Shown here piece after piece: positions 43,435 to 52,276 of a stretch of DNA of 64,000 nucleotides. The stretch spans positions 1 through 64,000 of the forward strand of contig CAYGPD010000013.1 in assembly GCA_964351655.1 (NCBI GenBank). Direction: 5' to 3'. The notes below the pieces were generated by a model. The model did not search any database. It worked only from the letters and a program-made list of their open reading frames with translations, and had not been told where the DNA came from. The translations under genes were made by a program, and so were the position numbers. Numbering within the stretch: the first letter of the stretch is position 1; every line of letters starts with the position of its first letter. The stretch comes from Hirschia sp964351655 (GTDB lineage: Bacteria; Pseudomonadota; Alphaproteobacteria; Caulobacterales; Hyphomonadaceae).

Positions 43435-45558
43435 CTAAACCAATCGCAAGAGCGTATCAAACATCTCAGTCGCCGCCTGCATCATACGGGACGCTGAGTT
43501 ATATGCTTGTTGATATTGCGTCATCTTTACTAATTCTTCGTCGACATTCACGCCCTCAACACTCTCGCGACGTGTCGAAATTTCATTTTTCACAGCTTCT
43601 GCCGAGGCAGCTGCTTGCGCAGTAGAGGTTGCTTTCGCCCCCGCAACACCCGCTAAGCGCGCAGCGTAATCATTGATACTTGTTTTTTGCGCATTAATGC
43701 CACCAGCCGCGCCAAAGCTACGGATAGAATCCCCAGATAATGACAAGCCAGTCGCCCCGCGCCCGTCTCCTTTTTCAAGCACACTGTCACCCACCACTTT
43801 GCCCACAAGATCAGGCTTTGCAGTTGCAACTCTGGAATAATCATTGAGTATTTCGCTGCGTACTGAAATATCTTTAGCGCGATCCGCAGACCCAACAGTA
43901 CTCAAGCCAAACAATTGGCTCATTGATATATTTGAACCCGTACGCTGTGTTGTGTCTTCAATCGCATCAATACGACTTGATTGTGTGTTGGTCGCGCCTT
44001 TAAAACTCATGACGCCATTTGCATCCAGAGTTACAGTTCCATATCCGTTAAGCTGCGTGTTCATCTGCGTGACAACATCACCTATCGTTCCGCCAGCAAC
44101 AGGCGAAACTGATACCTGCGTTAGAACCGCTCCGACATTGGAGAGCACCTCAAATGTTATCGATTGCCCTGCAGCAAATCCATGCGGTGAAGCGGCGCTA
44201 AGTCCTGTAGCAAAATTGGTCGGTGTCGGTTTGGAAATAATATTGTTTAAACCAAAACGGTGCGCCAATCCTTGTCCGGCCCAATCAGACGGCGCAGTCT
44301 CGTCTTGACGCATCGCCACACCATCGCCGCCCGCTGCATTTGCGGCTGAAATTTGCAACACACCATTTGTAAATGTTGCAGTACCTGACGCTCCTAGAGC
44401 CGTATTAATCGAGGTTGCCAGCCCTCCAACAGTCGTCCCAATTGCAGTCGTCGTGCCGGCTTCATCCGTGATCGTCCCCGCGGTAAAATCTATGGACAAA
44501 TTTTTCACAATCTGACCACTAGAATCCGTAATCGCAAGATGTGACGTACCGGTAAATCCGTGCGTATCCGTAGAGATCAGCCCCGTATTTTCTCCCGTTA
44601 AAACCCCCGGTGCAGGCACTGCACTCGCATCATTGTGAGCCGCATTTAAACTATCGATCAGTCCGGAAGCATATTCTCCAAATGCCATACCAATGGCTGG
44701 AATTTCGACATCACGCGCTTGGATCAACCCCATGATCTCACCGCTCTTTATATATTTATCAAGCGACAATTTCGTGCTGGATGTCGAATGGCTAACCTCT
44801 ACACCCGCATATCCTTGCAAGCCTGTTGTGTCGCCCATCGAGAATTCAGCAGCTTCGTGTGATACCAAAAGAAAACCACTTGTTGTGCGTAAATTCACAC
44901 CACCAAGGCTACGCTCTTCAGTGCGAACGTCCACAATCTGAGACAAGCGATCAATTAATTTGCTCTGCTCGTTTTCAGCTTGCGTCGCATCAGAACCCGA
45001 TATTTTTGATTGCTGAATGGAAGCATTCAAATCAGCAATCGTCTGCATCAATGTGTTGGCCTCACCAATCACAGACCGCAATTGCGCATTCGCTTCATCT
45101 CGCAATGCAGAAATCTCGTCTGCTGTTTGGTTCACTTGGCTCAGCATGTTCTCAATATCAGAAACCACACTTCCCTGCCGCAATGAGGACGCCGGATCTA
45201 ACGCTAAGTTTCCAAAAGAACCCAGCACACTATCGAGGGCAGAAAATACCGTTCCCCCTTCAGATGGATTCCCCAGCAATCCTTGCAATCTGTCCATAAA
45301 TTGCGCCACGGTGGATGTAGAACCCACTGTTGCGGATGTTCTCATCTCTGATGCTGCTAAAAACTTATCTGCTGCACGCTGCACATTGACCTGAACCCCG
45401 AAAGATCCATGCTTTGTACTCAGGGAGTCGAAGGTTGTATCGAGGCGCGTATAGCCTTCCGTGTTAACATTCGCGACGTTAGTAGAGACCGTGTTGAGCG
45501 CGCGCTGGTTCGCCTGCAAAGCCGAAAGACTTGTCGACATCATGCTGCTAATACTCAT
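43435..45558 (-). CDS. flgK: Flagellar hook-associated protein FlgK
   Basis: FlgK (HAP1) joins the hook to FlgL. The 707-residue protein has the rod/hook-type N-terminus SALQANQRALNTVSTNVANV followed by NTEGYTR, and the C-terminal helix DEELVKMTQYQQAYNSASRM. A large central variable region between residues about 300 and 600 contains repeated Gly/Thr-rich strands. Start 45558 (MSISSMMSTSL) has GGAG upstream; an ATG at 45603 would add 15 residues that do not fit. A sigma-54 promoter about 205 nt upstream of the start (45775-45789) probably drives flgK-flgL. Confidence 0.94.
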   Translation of the reverse strand: MSISSMMSTSLSALQANQRALNTVSTNVANVNTEGYTRLDTTFDSLSTKHGSFGVQVNVQRAADKFLAASEMRTSATVGSTSTVAQFMDRLQGLLGNPSEGGTVFSALDSVLGSFGNLALDPASSLRQGSVVSDIENMLSQVNQTADEISALRDEANAQLRSVIGEANTLMQTIADLNASIQQSKISGSDATQAENEQSKLIDRLSQIVDVRTEERSLGGVNLRTTSGFLLVSHEAAEFSMGDTTGLQGYAGVEVSHSTSSTKLSLDKYIKSGEIMGLIQARDVEIPAIGMAFGEYASGLIDSLNAAHNDASAVPAPGVLTGENTGLISTDTHGFTGTSHLAITDSSGQIVKNLSIDFTAGTITDEAGTTTAIGTTVGGLATSINTALGASGTATFTNGVLQISAANAAGGDGVAMRQDETAPSDWAGQGLAHRFGLNNIISKPTPTNFATGLSAASPHGFAAGQSITFEVLSNVGAVLTQVSVSPVAGGTIGDVVTQMNTQLNGYGTVTLDANGVMSFKGATNTQSSRIDAIEDTTQRTGSNISMSQLFGLSTVGSADRAKDISVRSEILNDYSRVATAKPDLVGKVVGDSVLEKGDGRGATGLSLSGDSIRSFGAAGGINAQKTSINDYAARLAGVAGAKATSTAQAAASAEAVKNEISTRRESVEGVNVDEELVKMTQYQQAYNSASRMMQAATEMFDTLLRLV

Positions 45559-45774
45559 GTCACATCTCCTACCAGATAGGGCTAAATTTTGCCCCTCGGC
45601 CAAGTTTACCCGGCTAGAATTGCCTAGCAGAGGAATACCGACCTAAAATCCCGTTGTGGAAACACTCTAAGCTAATCTATAACAAGCGTTTGTTTTGTTT
45701 GCGTTTATTTGCATCATCCCGCTTTAAGCAAGACGGATTCACCCAGAAATATGTTCCTGCGTATTCGATACCTC

Positions 45775-45789
45775 GCAAGCTTTGGGCCA
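45775..45789 (-). promoter_or_regulatory. Sigma-54 promoter for flgK-flgL
   Basis: Read on the minus strand: TGGCCC, then TTGC, with exactly 10 nt between GG and GC (TGGCCCAAAGCTTGC). This fits the -24/-12 consensus TGGCAC-N5-TTGC. The expected transcription start is near 45763, about 205 nt before the flgK start codon. Confidence 0.72.
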
Positions 45790-45860
45790 GAATTTAAATT
45801 TAATGGAAATTTACTATAAATTGGCCCATACCCCCGTTTTTTTTACCCATTTCTATCCAT

Positions 45861-45875
45861 CGGCAAAATCTGCCG
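45861..45875. promoter_or_regulatory. Candidate FlbD-binding (ftr-type) palindrome
   Basis: CGGCAAAATCTGCCG is a perfect 5-bp inverted repeat with a 5-nt spacer, and further CGGCA/TGCCG half-sites lie at 45903 and 45956. It lies between two divergent sigma-54 promoters, centred about 105 nt and 130 nt upstream of the expected start sites, a normal enhancer distance. FlbD is encoded in the same locus. The resemblance to Caulobacter ftr elements is from memory. Confidence 0.55.
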
Positions 45876-45971
45876 CTTCTACATATTTGACCCTAAAATT
45901 TCTGCCGCCTCCAGTGAAAAGGTAAACGCCCAAACCGCATTTTTAGGGAAGTTTTCGGCAAATTTATTACT

Positions 45972-45987
45972 GGCCCGCCGATTGCAT
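45972..45987 (+). promoter_or_regulatory. Sigma-54 promoter for fliK-flgD-flgE
   Basis: TGGCCCGCCGATTGCA has GG and GC separated by exactly 10 nt. The predicted start site (about 45998) lies inside the first codons of the longest fliK frame, so translation must begin further downstream. Confidence 0.75.
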
Positions 45988-45991
45988 ATCT

Positions 45992-47635
45992 ATGGTTAAC
46001 GCGGTGCAAAAGCATCATTGCGATTTAAAAAAATGGGTGTGTAGCGTGATTGACGGGTTAAATTATTCAGAGACGAAAACAATAAAATCGTCCCTTTCTA
46101 AATTAGATGAGACTCGCGGATATAATGGCGAGAAAATTGACAAAGAGTATTTCCGTAGTTTTCTAAACGCGAACAATACCCCCTCATCTAAAGCCCGTCC
46201 AAATTCGACGCAGAAGCAAACATCTTCTCAAGAAATTGCATCATCAGATGCCTCTCTTATGACGATTAATTTCTTCACAGCACAAAATTTCGACACCAAC
46301 ACCTCCCCTTCTCTTTCACTAGAGACAGGCACGCTGCACAACACAAACCTTACAACGACCAGTTCTCCTGAAGTCGCCACAGCACACGCTGCAACATCAG
46401 CCACAATCACAAATACACAGCAGGCAAATGTTCAAAATGGCCAAACTGCCGCTTCCAACATTCCCCAAGCACAAGCAGTGCCGACAGCAAACGCTGTAAG
46501 CCCAAACCAAGCGTTAGCGACCGACCAAGCCGGCACGCAAACGTCTTCCGAAACAACGACTAGCACACCTCAAACGCCTACAGTGCAAACATCCCAAGCT
46601 CCGACACCCCACATAAGTGCGCAAAACCTGGCGGCTATATTAAAGAGTCCGGCAACTCCCCTTACAGCCGCTGATATGAATCTAATCGCGCAAAGCACGA
46701 CCAAGCAGGCTGGCACTGTTGCGACCTCAACAGCTACCAATCTAAATAGTGCGCTTCAAATTCAAACTAACACAACTCAGTCAGGTGTAGGACAAGTTCT
46801 GTCTCAAACAGTCGTACCACAAGGTGCATCCGCGCAATTTTTGCAATCTACTAAGGGGACAAACACCTCAAACTCTGCAAATTCAGGGTCAGCACAAACC
46901 GGCACGCAAGCACAAAACAGTCAGACGCCAAACACATCATCGGCAAGTCAACCAAACCCGGCCACCACCGCCCAAGCAGCGAGTGTGCAGACACCAAGCA
47001 CCTCACAAGCAGGCACACTTCAGGGCCAAGTTTTATCAGGAAATGATTTCACAAATTTTAGTGAAACATCCACAGATACTGACCTCGCAGAACTTCCTGA
47101 AACGACTTTAAAGTCCACAAACTTTACATCTTCAAACACAAGTTCACAGCCCAACCCAACAACGGAATTACCTGCTAGTTTGCGCAGTGCAAATCCTGTT
47201 ACTCAGCAAGCATGGGCAGGTATTATCCAGCGTCTTGATGGTAAAAGTCAGCAATTTCAAATTCGCTTAGATCCCGCTGAATTGGGTCGGATAAACGTTT
47301 CTATCGAAATCACTAAAGATAAGAAGGCAACTGTCACCCTCGCCGCAAAATCCGCAGAAGCACTTTCTGAATTGTCCAAAGGTTCCAGAGCTCTGCAAGA
47401 TGCTTTGGCAGAAGCCGGCATTGAGCTTGAAGAAGGCGGATTAAAATTAGAATTATCACCAGATGACAGTAGTTCGTTCACCTTTAACGGCGATGATAGT
47501 TCACAAACGGCTAATGAAAAGGATGGAATTTCAAAGGACGCTGACTCATCAAACGATCAGCAATCCAATGAACCCTACCACATAACGCCAGAACTCACAG
47601 CTTGGTCACGCATGCGCGTGGATCTTAAAGCATAA
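45992..47635 (+). CDS. fliK: Flagellar hook-length control protein FliK
   Basis: FliK measures the hook and switches export specificity from hook to filament subunits. The frame gives up to 547 residues. Residues about 90-390 are Thr/Ser/Gln/Asn-rich and disordered, as in secreted molecular rulers. The C-terminal Flg_hook domain follows (QFQIRLDPAELGRINVSIEI, KKATVTLAAKSAEALSELSK). The start is uncertain: the first ATG (45992) lies upstream of the predicted sigma-54 start site, so a downstream start is likely, for example ATG 46259 (MTINFFTAQNF). flgD follows after 18 nt. Confidence 0.88.
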   Translation: MVNAVQKHHCDLKKWVCSVIDGLNYSETKTIKSSLSKLDETRGYNGEKIDKEYFRSFLNANNTPSSKARPNSTQKQTSSQEIASSDASLMTINFFTAQNFDTNTSPSLSLETGTLHNTNLTTTSSPEVATAHAATSATITNTQQANVQNGQTAASNIPQAQAVPTANAVSPNQALATDQAGTQTSSETTTSTPQTPTVQTSQAPTPHISAQNLAAILKSPATPLTAADMNLIAQSTTKQAGTVATSTATNLNSALQIQTNTTQSGVGQVLSQTVVPQGASAQFLQSTKGTNTSNSANSGSAQTGTQAQNSQTPNTSSASQPNPATTAQAASVQTPSTSQAGTLQGQVLSGNDFTNFSETSTDTDLAELPETTLKSTNFTSSNTSSQPNPTTELPASLRSANPVTQQAWAGIIQRLDGKSQQFQIRLDPAELGRINVSIEITKDKKATVTLAAKSAEALSELSKGSRALQDALAEAGIELEEGGLKLELSPDDSSSFTFNGDDSSQTANEKDGISKDADSSNDQQSNEPYHITPELTAWSRMRVDLKA

Positions 47636-47653
47636 GAATAAGGAAAGCGCGTC

Positions 47654-48322
47654 GTGGCAGATCTAATCTCATTTGTGAATCAAAGCGCAGTAACGGGCGC
47701 AAACACAGCCTCTTCAACTGCGTCGCTCGCAGGAAATTTCGATACATTTCTTACACTTCTGACTGCACAAATGCAAAACCAAGATCCGTTGGAGCCGCTA
47801 GATTCTTCTGAATTTACAAACCAACTCGTTCAGTTTTCTGGTGTGGAACAACAAATCCAAACCAATACGACATTAAACTCCTTACTGTCTGCAAACAACG
47901 CGACGACAGGCGCTGCCCTCTCTGGCTATCTAGGTCAAAGTGTGGAGATCAATAGTGAAGGTGCAGGCTTTAGTGGTGAAGAACTGACATGGCGTTATTC
48001 TCTAGGAAATGACGCCGCAGAATCTCTCGTCGTTGTCAAAGATGAAAGTGGAAAAGTCGTTTATACACAGAACGCAGAAAAAACCGCTGGCTCTCACGAA
48101 TTCAAATGGGACGGCACAAAAACCGACGGCACAAAAGCCGCCGAAAACAATGTGTATTACACAACAATAACTGCAAAAAATCACGATGGTGAAGCCATTT
48201 CGACATCCTCAAGCGTCTTAACACGCGTGACAGGCGTGGACTTATCCTTCGGCACACCAGCCATCACAACAAATGCAGGCATATACGGTTACAGTGATAT
48301 TTTACGTCTAACGTCAAATTAA
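47654..48322 (+). CDS. flgD: Flagellar hook assembly (capping) protein FlgD
   Basis: FlgD caps the growing hook and is discarded afterwards. The 222-residue protein has the N-terminal signature LLTAQMQNQDPLEPLDSSEF followed by TNQLVQFSGVEQQIQTN, a Tudor-like/FlgD Ig-like region (SHEFKWDGTKTDGTKAAENN), and a C-terminal VTGVDLSFG. The start codon is GTG, with AAGGAAAGCG upstream. It follows fliK by 18 nt and belongs to that transcription unit. Confidence 0.95.
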   Translation: MADLISFVNQSAVTGANTASSTASLAGNFDTFLTLLTAQMQNQDPLEPLDSSEFTNQLVQFSGVEQQIQTNTTLNSLLSANNATTGAALSGYLGQSVEINSEGAGFSGEELTWRYSLGNDAAESLVVVKDESGKVVYTQNAEKTAGSHEFKWDGTKTDGTKAAENNVYYTTITAKNHDGEAISTSSSVLTRVTGVDLSFGTPAITTNAGIYGYSDILRLTSN

Positions 48323-48327
48323 TCACC

Positions 48328-48345
48328 TCCCCTAACTATAGGGGA
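48328..48345 (+). other. Short hairpin after flgD
   Basis: A perfect 7-bp stem TCCCCTA/TAGGGGA with loop ACTA lies 5 nt after the flgD stop. No T-run follows. It may stabilise the flgD mRNA end or reduce read-through into flgE. Confidence 0.45.
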
Positions 48346-48464
48346 ATATACGATCCGGACCGCAAAAGCAGTTCGCAGACACATGGCGCAAAAGCGCTCT
48401 TTCAAGGCCTCATCTCATAAGAAGATGAAGGTAATAGAGTGGGTTTAGTTTAAGGAATACCGCC

Positions 48465-49832
48465 ATGAGTATAGGTTCAGCACTCCTCGCAGGAACAGCA
48501 GGTCTACGTGCAAATGCATCGGCAATGGCCGCCGTGTCAGAAAATATAGCCAACGTAAATACAGTAGGTTACAAGCGTTTACGCAATGATTTTACAGCCA
48601 TGCTGAATAATCAGGGCTTCCAAACATCCTACAATGCCGGCGCTGTAAGAGCCTCCGCCACGACGCTTATGCGTGAGCAAGGTACGCTGCAATCTTCATC
48701 TGTCTCCACACATATGGCAATCTCTGGTGAAGGCTATTTTGTTACGAGAGATCGCGCAGGAAATGCAACAGCATCTGACGAATACACATACACACGTGCT
48801 GGCCAATTTTCTCCTGACGCAAGCGGGTATCTTCAAAACAGCGGCGGGCAATATCTGTATGGCTGGCCCATTGGAGTTGATGAAGTTGTCAATGCAAGTC
48901 CAACAGATCTTACGGCATTACGTCCTGTTCGAGTTTCTGGTTATGGTGGTATCGCTGAAGCGTCAGCCAACCTCTCAATCACAGCCAACCTAAACGCTAA
49001 TCAAACCGTCAACCCTGCTGTATATGCTGCAGGAGCAATGGCAAGCGGCACGATTACACCAGACTTCACAACCCCATTGGAAATCTACGACTCCAAAGGT
49101 GGACGCCACACGGTAAACTTCTCATTCCTAAAGACAGCCAACCCGAATGAGTGGCAAGTAGAAGCTTATGTTACGCCTTCTACTGACATTGAAGGCGCAA
49201 CTGATGGCCTCTTAGCAAGTGGAAAAGTAGTCTTTACCCAAGCTGGTTTGATAGACACAGCAGCAACCAACGCTCTTGCTGATGGATTTGACCCACAAGG
49301 CACACTTAATATTGGTGCATCTGGTTCAGCAGCAACTCCAAGATGGAATGTTGCTTCGGGTATCGATGCTCAAGCTATCGAATTAGACTTAGGTGATGGT
49401 AACAGCACTATCGGATTAACGCAGTACTCATCTGACTCAATCCTTGATACATCAGCAGTTGATGGTGTGCCATTTGGTTCACTTGCGGCGGTAAATGTGG
49501 ATCAAGACGGATTTGTCATTGCGCAATACACAAATGGCTTTAGTCGTAAAATTTTCCAAGTCCCTGTCGCCACTTTCGGAAATGACGGCGGCCTTATCGC
49601 TCAAGCTGGTAGTAGTTATAGCGCGGGTCCAAATGCCGGAGATATGAACCTACGTGCTCCAAAATCGGGTGAAGCTGGAACAATTGTATCAAGTGCACTT
49701 GAATCCTCTACAGTAGACCTTGCGGAAGAGTTTTCGAGCTTGATTACGACACAACGCGCTTATTCTGCTTCTTCAAAAATTATTACAACAGCAGATGAAA
49801 TGCTTGATGAGCTAATTCGTATCAAACGATAG
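48465..49832 (+). CDS. flgE: Flagellar hook protein FlgE
   Basis: FlgE polymerises into the hook. The 455-residue protein has the N-terminal rod/hook motif AGLRANASAMAAVSENIANV followed by NTVGYKR, the FlgE D2 region (TTPLEIYDSKGGRHTVNFSF), and the C-terminal SSLITTQRAYSASSKIITTA followed by DEMLDELIRIKR. It starts 142 nt after flgD and ends before a strong terminator. No separate sigma-54 site was found just upstream, so it may be transcribed from the fliK promoter. Confidence 0.96.
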   Translation: MSIGSALLAGTAGLRANASAMAAVSENIANVNTVGYKRLRNDFTAMLNNQGFQTSYNAGAVRASATTLMREQGTLQSSSVSTHMAISGEGYFVTRDRAGNATASDEYTYTRAGQFSPDASGYLQNSGGQYLYGWPIGVDEVVNASPTDLTALRPVRVSGYGGIAEASANLSITANLNANQTVNPAVYAAGAMASGTITPDFTTPLEIYDSKGGRHTVNFSFLKTANPNEWQVEAYVTPSTDIEGATDGLLASGKVVFTQAGLIDTAATNALADGFDPQGTLNIGASGSAATPRWNVASGIDAQAIELDLGDGNSTIGLTQYSSDSILDTSAVDGVPFGSLAAVNVDQDGFVIAQYTNGFSRKIFQVPVATFGNDGGLIAQAGSSYSAGPNAGDMNLRAPKSGEAGTIVSSALESSTVDLAEEFSSLITTQRAYSASSKIITTADEMLDELIRIKR

Positions 49833-49883
49833 GTAATTAAGACTATTATCGCCTATTTCGCGATTTTTGGTCCATTCTGAAAC

Positions 49884-49929
49884 AAAAAACACCCCAAAGG
49901 CAAACAAAACGTCTCTGGGGTGTTTTTTT
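49884..49929 (+). terminator. Terminator after flgE
   Basis: AAAAACACCCCA pairs with TGGGGTGTTTTTTT around a loop of about 19 nt. The long T-run makes it a good rho-independent terminator for the hook operon. Confidence 0.88.
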
Positions 49930-50032
49930 ATTCTTGAAATTTTCAATAAAACCCTCGCATTGACTTCAGTCTGAACTTAAAACCATTCGTATATGGTGAT
50001 CAGCATAGACCAGACCAATGAAAGGGAATTCT

Positions 50033-50305
50033 ATGCTGACCCAGAACGCGAAAAGCGCGGCAGTTATCGGACCCGACGGAAAAACACTTACTCTTGCTGA
50101 CCTTCCATCACCGGAAATCAAGCGCTGGGTAACCCGTCGTAAAGCAGAAGTCGTTGCAGCAGTCCGCGGCGATTTGTTGACTCGTGAAGATGCTCTCGCT
50201 CGTTATAAAATCTCATCCGAAGAATATGAAGGATGGGAAGCACTTTACGACCGTTTCGGCGTAAAAGGCCTACGGACGACCCGCCTACAAAACTACCGCG
50301 CATAG
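50033..50305 (+). CDS. sciP: CtrA inhibitor SciP (DUF1153)
   Basis: SciP is a small HTH protein that binds CtrA at promoters and blocks transcription activation in the Caulobacter cell cycle. The 90-residue product matches DUF1153: GPDGKTLTLADLPSPEIKRW, VTRRKAEVVAAVRGDLLTRE, then DALARYKISSEEYEGWEALY. Start 50033 (MLTQNAKS) has AAAGGGA just upstream; an ATG 15 nt earlier is possible. Its place between flgE and fliF is the same as in Caulobacter. Confidence 0.95.
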   Translation: MLTQNAKSAAVIGPDGKTLTLADLPSPEIKRWVTRRKAEVVAAVRGDLLTREDALARYKISSEEYEGWEALYDRFGVKGLRTTRLQNYRA

Positions 50306-50478
50306 TTCGAAAATAATTCTTATTTATCAACCGATAAATGCTGGATTGATAAATAAGAAAATTTTCAACTTAAAGCATAATATTCATGCCTCGGCCTTTT
50401 AAAGGGCGGGGCATAATGCTGTTTGCACAGCACTTTGCTGCAAATTATTAAAAACAAATGCCATTGTTTTCGCTCTTG

Positions 50479-50494
50479 TTAATGAGACGTTTAC
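50479..50494 (+). promoter_or_regulatory. Candidate CtrA box upstream of fliF
   Basis: TTAA-N7-TTTAC (50479-50482 and 50490-50494) matches the CtrA consensus TTAA-N7-TTAAC with one mismatch. It lies 64 nt before the fliF start. In Caulobacter the fliF operon is a CtrA-controlled class II operon, so the position is right. Confidence 0.5.
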
Positions 50495-50557
50495 AGACTG
50501 CTGGGAAATTATTGCCTAACGACCTCACTTTGGGGTGCAAGAATTACCGGGTAAATA

Positions 50558-52276
50558 ATGGCCGATACACAATCACTCATCCAGAAGATCACCAAGGGCG
50601 GTCAAATGCGCATCGTCGCAGCACTCGTGGTCACGGCATTAGTGGGCGCTGGCTTGGGTTTCATTATGCTTCGCGGCAGTACCGATCAGGCCCTTCTCTA
50701 TTCTGGCTTGGATCTAACTGAATCTGCAGATATCTCTGGACGTCTTGATCAAGCCAACATCAGCTATACAATTCGCGGTGATGGCGCATCAATCTTTGTC
50801 GATCGCGATCAAGTGCTAGATGCGCGCATGATGCTGTCTGAAGAAGGCCTCCCGACACGCGGTGCTATGGGCTATGAAATCTTCGACAAGACAGAAGCCT
50901 TAGGGACCACAAGCTTCGTTCAAAACATTAATCGTGTTCGCGCCCTGGAAGGTGAACTCGCTCGTACTGTTAGCTCACTCGACAATGTACGCGGTGCACG
51001 TGTTCACCTTGTTTTGCCTGAGCGTCGTTTATTCGAACGCGATACTCAAACAGCTTCCGCATCTGTCGTGATGTCAGTAGCTGGACGCGGCATGACCCCA
51101 GCCCAAGTGCGCGCAATCCGTAATCTTGTTGCCGGATCAGTGCCAAATCTTGAAGTCAATCGCATCACACTTCTAGATGATAAAGGCCGCCTCCTTGCTG
51201 CTGGCGCTGAAAATAGCGAAGGTGGCTTTGGCGATGGGAATGTGGATGAACGTCAAACATCTATCGAGCAACAAATCCGCTCTAAAGTTCTGACCGTTGT
51301 TGAAAGTGTAACAGGCCCTGGTGCTGCGCGCGTAGAAGTGGCCGCTGACATTGACTTTAACCGCATCACACAAAGCTCCGAAATCTTTGACCCTGACGGC
51401 CGCGTTATTCGTTCAGCAACAACAACCGAAGATTCAAACCGCGAATCAACAACTGACCCGAATGGTACAGTCACAGCAGCAAACAACATCCCTGAAGGCG
51501 GTGAAGCAGAAACTGGAAATTCTCCAACATCACAAACAGAATCCAGCCACCTACAAGAAACGACAAATTACGAAATCTCTAAAACAACAAAAACAGAAAT
51601 TACCGAAGGTGGTCGCATCCGTAAAATTTCTGTCGCTGTCGCGTTGGATGATGTTCGTATTGCCGGCGTTGATGACACACCTGCCAGCTTTACACCGCGT
51701 ACTCCTGAAGAGTTGGCAAACATTGCCAAGCTTGTAAGGTCCGCTGTTGGTTACGATGAAGCACGTGGCGATATTGTTGAAGTAGTAAATGTCTCCTTTA
51801 TGAGACCTGAAACATCCGTTGATCTGGCTATTGAAGATACGAGCATGCTGGGTCTAACCAAAGACGACTTTATGCGTATCTCAGAAATTGCAGCTCTATT
51901 TATTGGCGCAATTTTACTCATTCTATTTGTGCTTCGTCCGCTCGTAAAAGGACTTATGAGTCCATCTTCAAACGATGATTCATTCTATGGTGGCGAAGCA
52001 GCCCTTCCTGGGGCGGGACGTGGCAAAGCCAAGTCAATTCAAATGTCTGAAAACCTTGTCCTACCGGGTGCCGCAACCTCAAATAATTCAGGCGATAATG
52101 ATGATGGGGACGCAATGGCTGACTTGGGACTTGATGTTGCCCGCATTACCGGACGTGTGAATGCATCATCCGTTAAAAAAATCTCGGAAGTTGTCGAAAG
52201 TCACCCTGACGAATCTATCCAAATCATTCGTTCTTGGCTCTCCGAAGACGTGAATAAAGGGAGTGATGCTGCATGA
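50558..52276 (+). CDS. fliF: Flagellar MS-ring protein FliF
   Basis: FliF forms the membrane ring at the base of the motor and surrounds the export gate. The 572-residue protein has an N-terminal membrane helix (IVAALVVTALVGAGLGFIML), the YscJ/FliF ring-building domain (LLYSGLDLTESADISGRLDQ; SVVMSVAGRGMTPAQVRAIR), a large periplasmic beta-collar region, a second membrane helix (IAALFIGAILLILFVLRPLV) and a C-terminal segment that binds FliG (VNASSVKKISEVVESHPDES). Its stop overlaps the fliG start (ATGA). Confidence 0.97.
   Translation: MADTQSLIQKITKGGQMRIVAALVVTALVGAGLGFIMLRGSTDQALLYSGLDLTESADISGRLDQANISYTIRGDGASIFVDRDQVLDARMMLSEEGLPTRGAMGYEIFDKTEALGTTSFVQNINRVRALEGELARTVSSLDNVRGARVHLVLPERRLFERDTQTASASVVMSVAGRGMTPAQVRAIRNLVAGSVPNLEVNRITLLDDKGRLLAAGAENSEGGFGDGNVDERQTSIEQQIRSKVLTVVESVTGPGAARVEVAADIDFNRITQSSEIFDPDGRVIRSATTTEDSNRESTTDPNGTVTAANNIPEGGEAETGNSPTSQTESSHLQETTNYEISKTTKTEITEGGRIRKISVAVALDDVRIAGVDDTPASFTPRTPEELANIAKLVRSAVGYDEARGDIVEVVNVSFMRPETSVDLAIEDTSMLGLTKDDFMRISEIAALFIGAILLILFVLRPLVKGLMSPSSNDDSFYGGEAALPGAGRGKAKSIQMSENLVLPGAATSNNSGDNDDGDAMADLGLDVARITGRVNASSVKKISEVVESHPDESIQIIRSWLSEDVNKGSDAA

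Noticed and set aside
45610..45645. Second minus-strand sigma-54 promoter closer to flgK (CGG...TGC).
   Set aside because: The spacing is 9 or 13 nt and the -24 element is poor. The site at 45775-45789 has exact spacing.
50512..50526. Sigma-54 promoter upstream of fliF (GG...ATTGCC).
   Set aside because: The spacing between GG and GC is 9 nt, not 10, and the -24 element does not match TGGC. The CtrA-like site nearby fits the expected class of this operon better.
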